Shown: in pieces, positions 60,867 to 64,000 of the stretch
Position numbering within the stretch: position 1 is the stretch's first letter
How the letters are laid out: each line of letters begins with the position of its first letter
Assembly: GCA_000750105.3 (NCBI GenBank)
Contig: JPHH03000085.1
Location: 1 to 64,000 of the forward strand
Reading direction: 5' to 3'
Length of the DNA: 64,000 nt
Source: Tolypocladium sp. Sup5 PDA-1
Lineage: Eukaryota; Ascomycota; Sordariomycetes; Hypocreales; Ophiocordycipitaceae
Position numbers and translations under genes: made by a program
Notes under the pieces: generated by a model
Databases searched by the model: none
Told to the model about the DNA's origin: nothing
The model's input: only the letters and a program-made list of their open reading frames with translations

Positions 60867-63539
60867 TTAATTCCCTCCCCAACTCCCCAGCTTCACCCCA
60901 CCATGTCGGACCCAATTCTTCAGACAATGAACTCGCTCCAGCGTATCAGCCCCCATGGCGAGCCTTTGTGATGTTAGCGTCAACTTGGCCAGGCTGAACT
61001 GCCTCTCGCAGTCAGTTGCCATCGCCGGAATGGCAAAGACGTCCAAGGCAAAGCTGCTTAATGCCGGGAAAGTATGCTTATGGTCTCTCCACCACTGGAT
61101 CGGCTCTTGTGTGTCTTGTGGCTCAAGGCGGAGGTACTTGTCCAACTCGCTGACACTGCCGCTCGTTGCAAATGCCTTTTTCGTTCTGCTGTTAATCCAC
61201 TGCGTATAGTGATCGTCCTTCTTGCCCGTTCCCATTGAGGCAGGCTTCGACTGTTCCTTGTCATTCTGCTGGTTCGTCTGATACCACCGCGCAAAGTAGT
61301 CCTTCATGCCCGCCTTTGCATCACGAACCCAGGCTAATTGTTCCTCAGTCACCCAAGTAGCCTCCAACCAGCTGATGCCAAATCTCGGATGAAGAATAAC
61401 TGCTGCCGCAAACAAGGGAGACTCTCCGAGCTTATTGTAATACTCGTCCAGCTTCTTCCAGCCGTTGTTGATAGATGCCCGGATATACGCTCGATGATCT
61501 GCGGGTAACGAGCTCTTCTGGGAGATCTCATGCGACGGTGACTTATCAAGCGAGTCATGTTCGGTCCGGGAATGCTCTGGCAAGGCAGCTACCGTAAATC
61601 TTGACGTTTGACTTCGCTGTTGAACCATATATATCTCGTCATCAAAGCGAGCAGGGCGGCGACGGGCACGGGTCGGCCGGCTTTCGAATTCCCTCAGACC
61701 AATCGGCTCAAGATCGTCTAGATTCGTCTCCCTTATTGTCTTGGTTGTTACCTCGTTGTAAAAGCCTTTCCAGTCCTCGAAATGTTCGAGCAGGTATTCC
61801 ATTCCAACCAGGACTTCCCACAGCCGCCCATGGCTGTCGCCTTTACCCCAACCTTGCGTCCGCATCGTCTGAAAGTATAGAGGCTTAAGGATCTCGTTGA
61901 CCTCGCCAAGAACGCGCCAATCCTCGTTGGATAAGATATCATCAGCAGGGATTCGTTTTGCCTCGTCTTGCTCGCCCTCGAGCGCAAAGATGAAAGCCCT
62001 AATGTCAGTCTGCTTCCGCAGAGCCCTCTCAATCATCATATAAGTAGAGTTCCACCGCGTCTCATTATCCAGCACGACCTCAAGCTCGGCGGTTGATTCC
62101 TCGGAAAGACGGTACCCCTCGTACTCCTGCTCGTGAGCGATGCGCTTGAAATATTCGCTGCGTTGAGGTGACGATCTGATGAATTTGACGATATTGTGGA
62201 GCTTTCCAATTGGGCCCTTTGAACGCCAATGACGAAGGTCTTGCTCCGCAAGACCTCTCATGCCGTTGATGTCTGACTCTAGCTCGAAAGAGTCGGCATC
62301 TTTGCCGAAAAGAAACGCGCGCGCAACAAGATTGAGAATATGGCCATAGCAGCGCATCCGATGGGCCTTTATATCAGCCGCTTTGATCGACGGGTCAAGC
62401 TGCCTGAAGAAATAGGACAAACAGGTGTCGTTCGCCTTCAGATTGTCAGACATGACCGTTCCAACCCGCCCACCAATCTCCCACTGTTGGACAATGCCGA
62501 ACAAAGTATGCGCAAGGTTCTCGCCATTGTGAGTACCAAATTGACGGCGTAGGGCCAGCAACCTGGATTGTTGGTACCCGACTTTGTCGATGAAGTGCGC
62601 AAACACAGCCATTATCGAAAGGCGGTTTGGCGATGTCCAGAGATCGAAGCTGATGTGTATTTTCGTGAGCGCAGTACCCAGCTCCGCTCTGATAACATCG
62701 ATTTTGGACTCGAAGATCCTCTGAAGCTCTCTGGTTATAGAACTGCTACTCCAGGGGATCTGGAGCGCTAATTCATGGTCGAATCGGTAGAAAAGCTCCT
62801 TCAGAAACTTGTGCTCAAAAATTGTAAATGGCACATCGCTGTCAATGACGAACCCAACACTGAGTTCTTGTATAGCTTTGACCTTTGCTTTTGGTATCAT
62901 GCTCTGGTCAAGCCGCGGTCGTTTGGGAGGTGCACAGGAATGGGTATCGATCGCGCTATCGTCGTCGCTGGGGCTTGACTGGCTCGTCGGGGTGATCCGG
63001 TGAAATCTAGGCGAGTCAGTAGATGGATTTGTTGGTCCAGGGGCGGATACGTACTTGCGAAGATGATCTGCTGCTGAAGATGTGGCTTGTACTGAGAAGA
63101 ATTCCGGCCGGCCCTTCGTATCGCAACGACTGCAGCACCAGACATTACCGATTGGCTGATCCTGGTTATTCAATTCGATGAAAAACATGCCATGTGACCT
63201 AATCCAGCTCTTTCTACCCTTTGCACCCTTCCGGGCTAGCGAAGCTTCTTGGACAAAGCGGCGGTTCTTCCAGACGATCTTGGGTAGATCCTCAATAGTA
63301 GGGTTAACGGGCAGATCTTGGACAGCAGCCTCCTCGAGTTGCTTGGCCACGGTCGTTGGTTGTGATAGTCGCGAGAACGCAGAAGGAAAGAGTGAAGTGG
63401 GGCATGGTGTTGAAACCTCTGGCGAAAGACTCGACGGAGTAGACGGTGTTTGTAAGTGCGACATCTCGTCGTTGATGTTATGTCGTGACGGCGAAGTTGA
63501 CGCGTCGCGCAGGGTGGCGAAGGCGCGTAACCGCGTCAT
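60867..63539 (-). CDS. hAT transposase with BED finger and one in-frame intron
   Basis: Cut-and-paste transposase, 890 codons if unspliced. BED-type zinc finger at about residues 125-165 (WCCSRCDTKGRPEFF, SAADHLRK), RNase H-like catalytic core with KIHISFDLWTSPN (first Asp) and GTVMSDNLKANDTC (second Asp), LDNETRWNSTYMMIERALR, and the C-terminal hAT dimerisation block (PIQWWRDHKHTFPALSSFAL, VFAIPAMATDCERQFSLAKL). A 48-nt predicted intron (63007-63054; donor GTACGT, branch CTACTGAC, acceptor CGCCTAG) is a multiple of three; removal gives HLRKFHRITPT and supplies the second finger His. Frame intact, so the element may be active. Confidence 0.88.
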   Translation of the reverse strand: MTRLRAFATLRDASTSPSRHNINDEMSHLQTPSTPSSLSPEVSTPCPTSLFPSAFSRLSQPTTVAKQLEEAAVQDLPVNPTIEDLPKIVWKNRRFVQEASLARKGAKGRKSWIRSHGMFFIELNNQDQPIGNVWCCSRCDTKGRPEFFSVQATSSAADHLRKYVSAPGPTNPSTDSPRFHRITPTSQSSPSDDDSAIDTHSCAPPKRPRLDQSMIPKAKVKAIQELSVGFVIDSDVPFTIFEHKFLKELFYRFDHELALQIPWSSSSITRELQRIFESKIDVIRAELGTALTKIHISFDLWTSPNRLSIMAVFAHFIDKVGYQQSRLLALRRQFGTHNGENLAHTLFGIVQQWEIGGRVGTVMSDNLKANDTCLSYFFRQLDPSIKAADIKAHRMRCYGHILNLVARAFLFGKDADSFELESDINGMRGLAEQDLRHWRSKGPIGKLHNIVKFIRSSPQRSEYFKRIAHEQEYEGYRLSEESTAELEVVLDNETRWNSTYMMIERALRKQTDIRAFIFALEGEQDEAKRIPADDILSNEDWRVLGEVNEILKPLYFQTMRTQGWGKGDSHGRLWEVLVGMEYLLEHFEDWKGFYNEVTTKTIRETNLDDLEPIGLREFESRPTRARRRPARFDDEIYMVQQRSQTSRFTVAALPEHSRTEHDSLDKSPSHEISQKSSLPADHRAYIRASINNGWKKLDEYYNKLGESPLFAAAVILHPRFGISWLEATWVTEEQLAWVRDAKAGMKDYFARWYQTNQQNDKEQSKPASMGTGKKDDHYTQWINSRTKKAFATSGSVSELDKYLRLEPQDTQEPIQWWRDHKHTFPALSSFALDVFAIPAMATDCERQFSLAKLTLTSQRLAMGADTLERVHCLKNWVRHGGVKLGSWGGN
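63007..63054 (-). other. Predicted in-frame intron of the hAT transposase
   Basis: 48 nt, no stop inside, with donor CGCAA/GTACGT, branch CTACTGAC and acceptor CCTAG/ATTTC. Retention adds 16 residues between the two His of the BED finger; splicing restores the usual C-x2-C...H-x4-H spacing. Confidence 0.65.
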
Positions 63540-63819
63540 CCTAGCTAGCCCCGGGTTGGCCCGGCCGGCGATAGTAGGTACCTAATCTTACTGCTATATT
63601 ATGTGGTTGAGTAAGTAGCATCCATCTGTGATTACGTTCTGTAGGGTAGGGACCAGGCAGGACAGGTCATTCATTGATGGCACTTCGGGTAACTACAGCA
63701 TAGTATATATCAACTTAACCAAATCATGTCAACTTTCAAATCACTGGAATTGATTTGATTGAACGTAAGACTGGGCTGATTTGATTGATTTGATTGGGAT
63801 GATTGATTGATTGAGTTGA

Positions 63820-64000
63820 TCTGTGATGAGCGCTGCTTATACCTGATAGTCGACAACGTAAGCCCAGTCGCGGCCCAGCAACCAGCCTTCCACAGCGAGT
63901 TGGGGCAGAATAGCCCGTGGCATTTCTCGATTTACAGCCAGACAGGACCCACGAGGAGCAACTCCCTCATGAATGCTATGAGCTGGGCGCTGGGCCATGG
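63820..64000 (+). pseudogene. Possible continuation of the Zn2Cys6 gene right of the hAT insertion
   Basis: One plus-strand frame is open from about 63820 to the window end (CDERCLYLIVDNVSPVAAQQ, HSELGQNSPWHFSIYSQTGP, SLMNAMSWALGHG) with protein-like composition. Its position and strand fit the interrupted regulator at 59941-60753, but I cannot confirm that the two parts belong together. A 58-codon open frame could also be chance. Confidence 0.3.

Larger units (their letters stand above)
60745..63830 (-). mobile_element. hAT-family DNA transposon
   Basis: Encodes one near-full-length transposase on the minus strand (60867-63539). Both flanks are rich in TTGATTTGATTG and TTGATTGATT words (60745-60795 and 63745-63815), in the same orientation at both ends. 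A possible 8-bp target-site match (TTGATTTG at 60745, TTGATCTG at 63812) has one mismatch. I could not identify clear terminal inverted repeats, so the ends are approximate. The insertion abuts the Zn2Cys6 gene at 60744, and DNA right of 63820 stays open in one frame to the window end. Confidence 0.8.

Noticed and set aside
1..64000. CRISPR arrays, bacterial operons, riboswitches, rRNA or confident tRNA genes
   Set aside because: I looked for regular spaced repeats, tRNA box sequences and rRNA-like tracts and found none that I could support; introns and gene families show a fungal nuclear genome.

Overview
The window reads as a filamentous ascomycete chromosome (Pezizomycotina, probably a Sordariomycete such as a hypocrealean fungus). 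Evidence: short introns of about 45-175 nt with GTRNGT donors and CTRAC-like branch sites, Zn2Cys6 regulators, a NACHT-ankyrin NLR remnant, a GH76 (Dfg5/Dcw1) gene, a proteinase-K-like subtilisin, a fungal rhodanese and Tad-type LINE, Helitron and hAT transposons. I cannot name the species.

Layout. 1-13.4 kb: a near-full-length Helitron on the minus strand (about 1.9-9.3 kb) with a divergent companion gene (9.4-10.9 kb), a decayed MYND-finger gene, and a second Helitron piece (12.0-12.94 kb) joined to the 3' end of a small conserved fungal gene. 14.2-18.3 kb: a dead subtilisin gene cut by rearranged LINE pieces. 18.3-30.3 kb: an intact five-helix membrane sulfatase, a truncated rhodanese, a damaged small secreted cysteine-rich protein, a wrecked NLR/kinase chimera beside a Zn2Cys6 C-terminus, and an intact secreted type I phosphodiesterase. 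30.3-45.5 kb: accessory DNA of mostly unknown genes (a possible double-RING protein with SUMO-interaction-like motifs, a 379-aa nuclear-type protein, a chromo-like protein with a broken copy 12.8 kb away), a 368-bp tandem duplication and a GH76 pseudogene. 45.5-48.2 kb: a third Helitron piece. 48.9-60 kb: a putative three-exon membrane protein, an intact eight-exon MgtA-type P-ATPase, a GFA-domain enzyme and a VOC/glyoxalase-fold protein. 60-64 kb: an apparently intact hAT transposase lying inside, or abutting, a Zn2Cys6 regulator that carries stop codons.

The well-preserved genes (sulfatase, phosphodiesterase, Mg2+ ATPase, GFA protein, VOC protein) are separate housekeeping or secreted functions; nothing suggests one metabolic cluster. 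What unifies the window is decay by transposition: three Helitron copies, three LINE pieces, one hAT, and at least eight broken host genes, several with stop codons or splice-site changes. The most unusual items are the Helitron unit (intron between the HUH and two-tyrosine parts of Rep, plus an uncharacterised divergent gene), the NLR/kinase chimera, the RING/SIM gene, and the hAT intron whose removal completes its BED finger. Exon joins were worked out by eye and have no transcript support.
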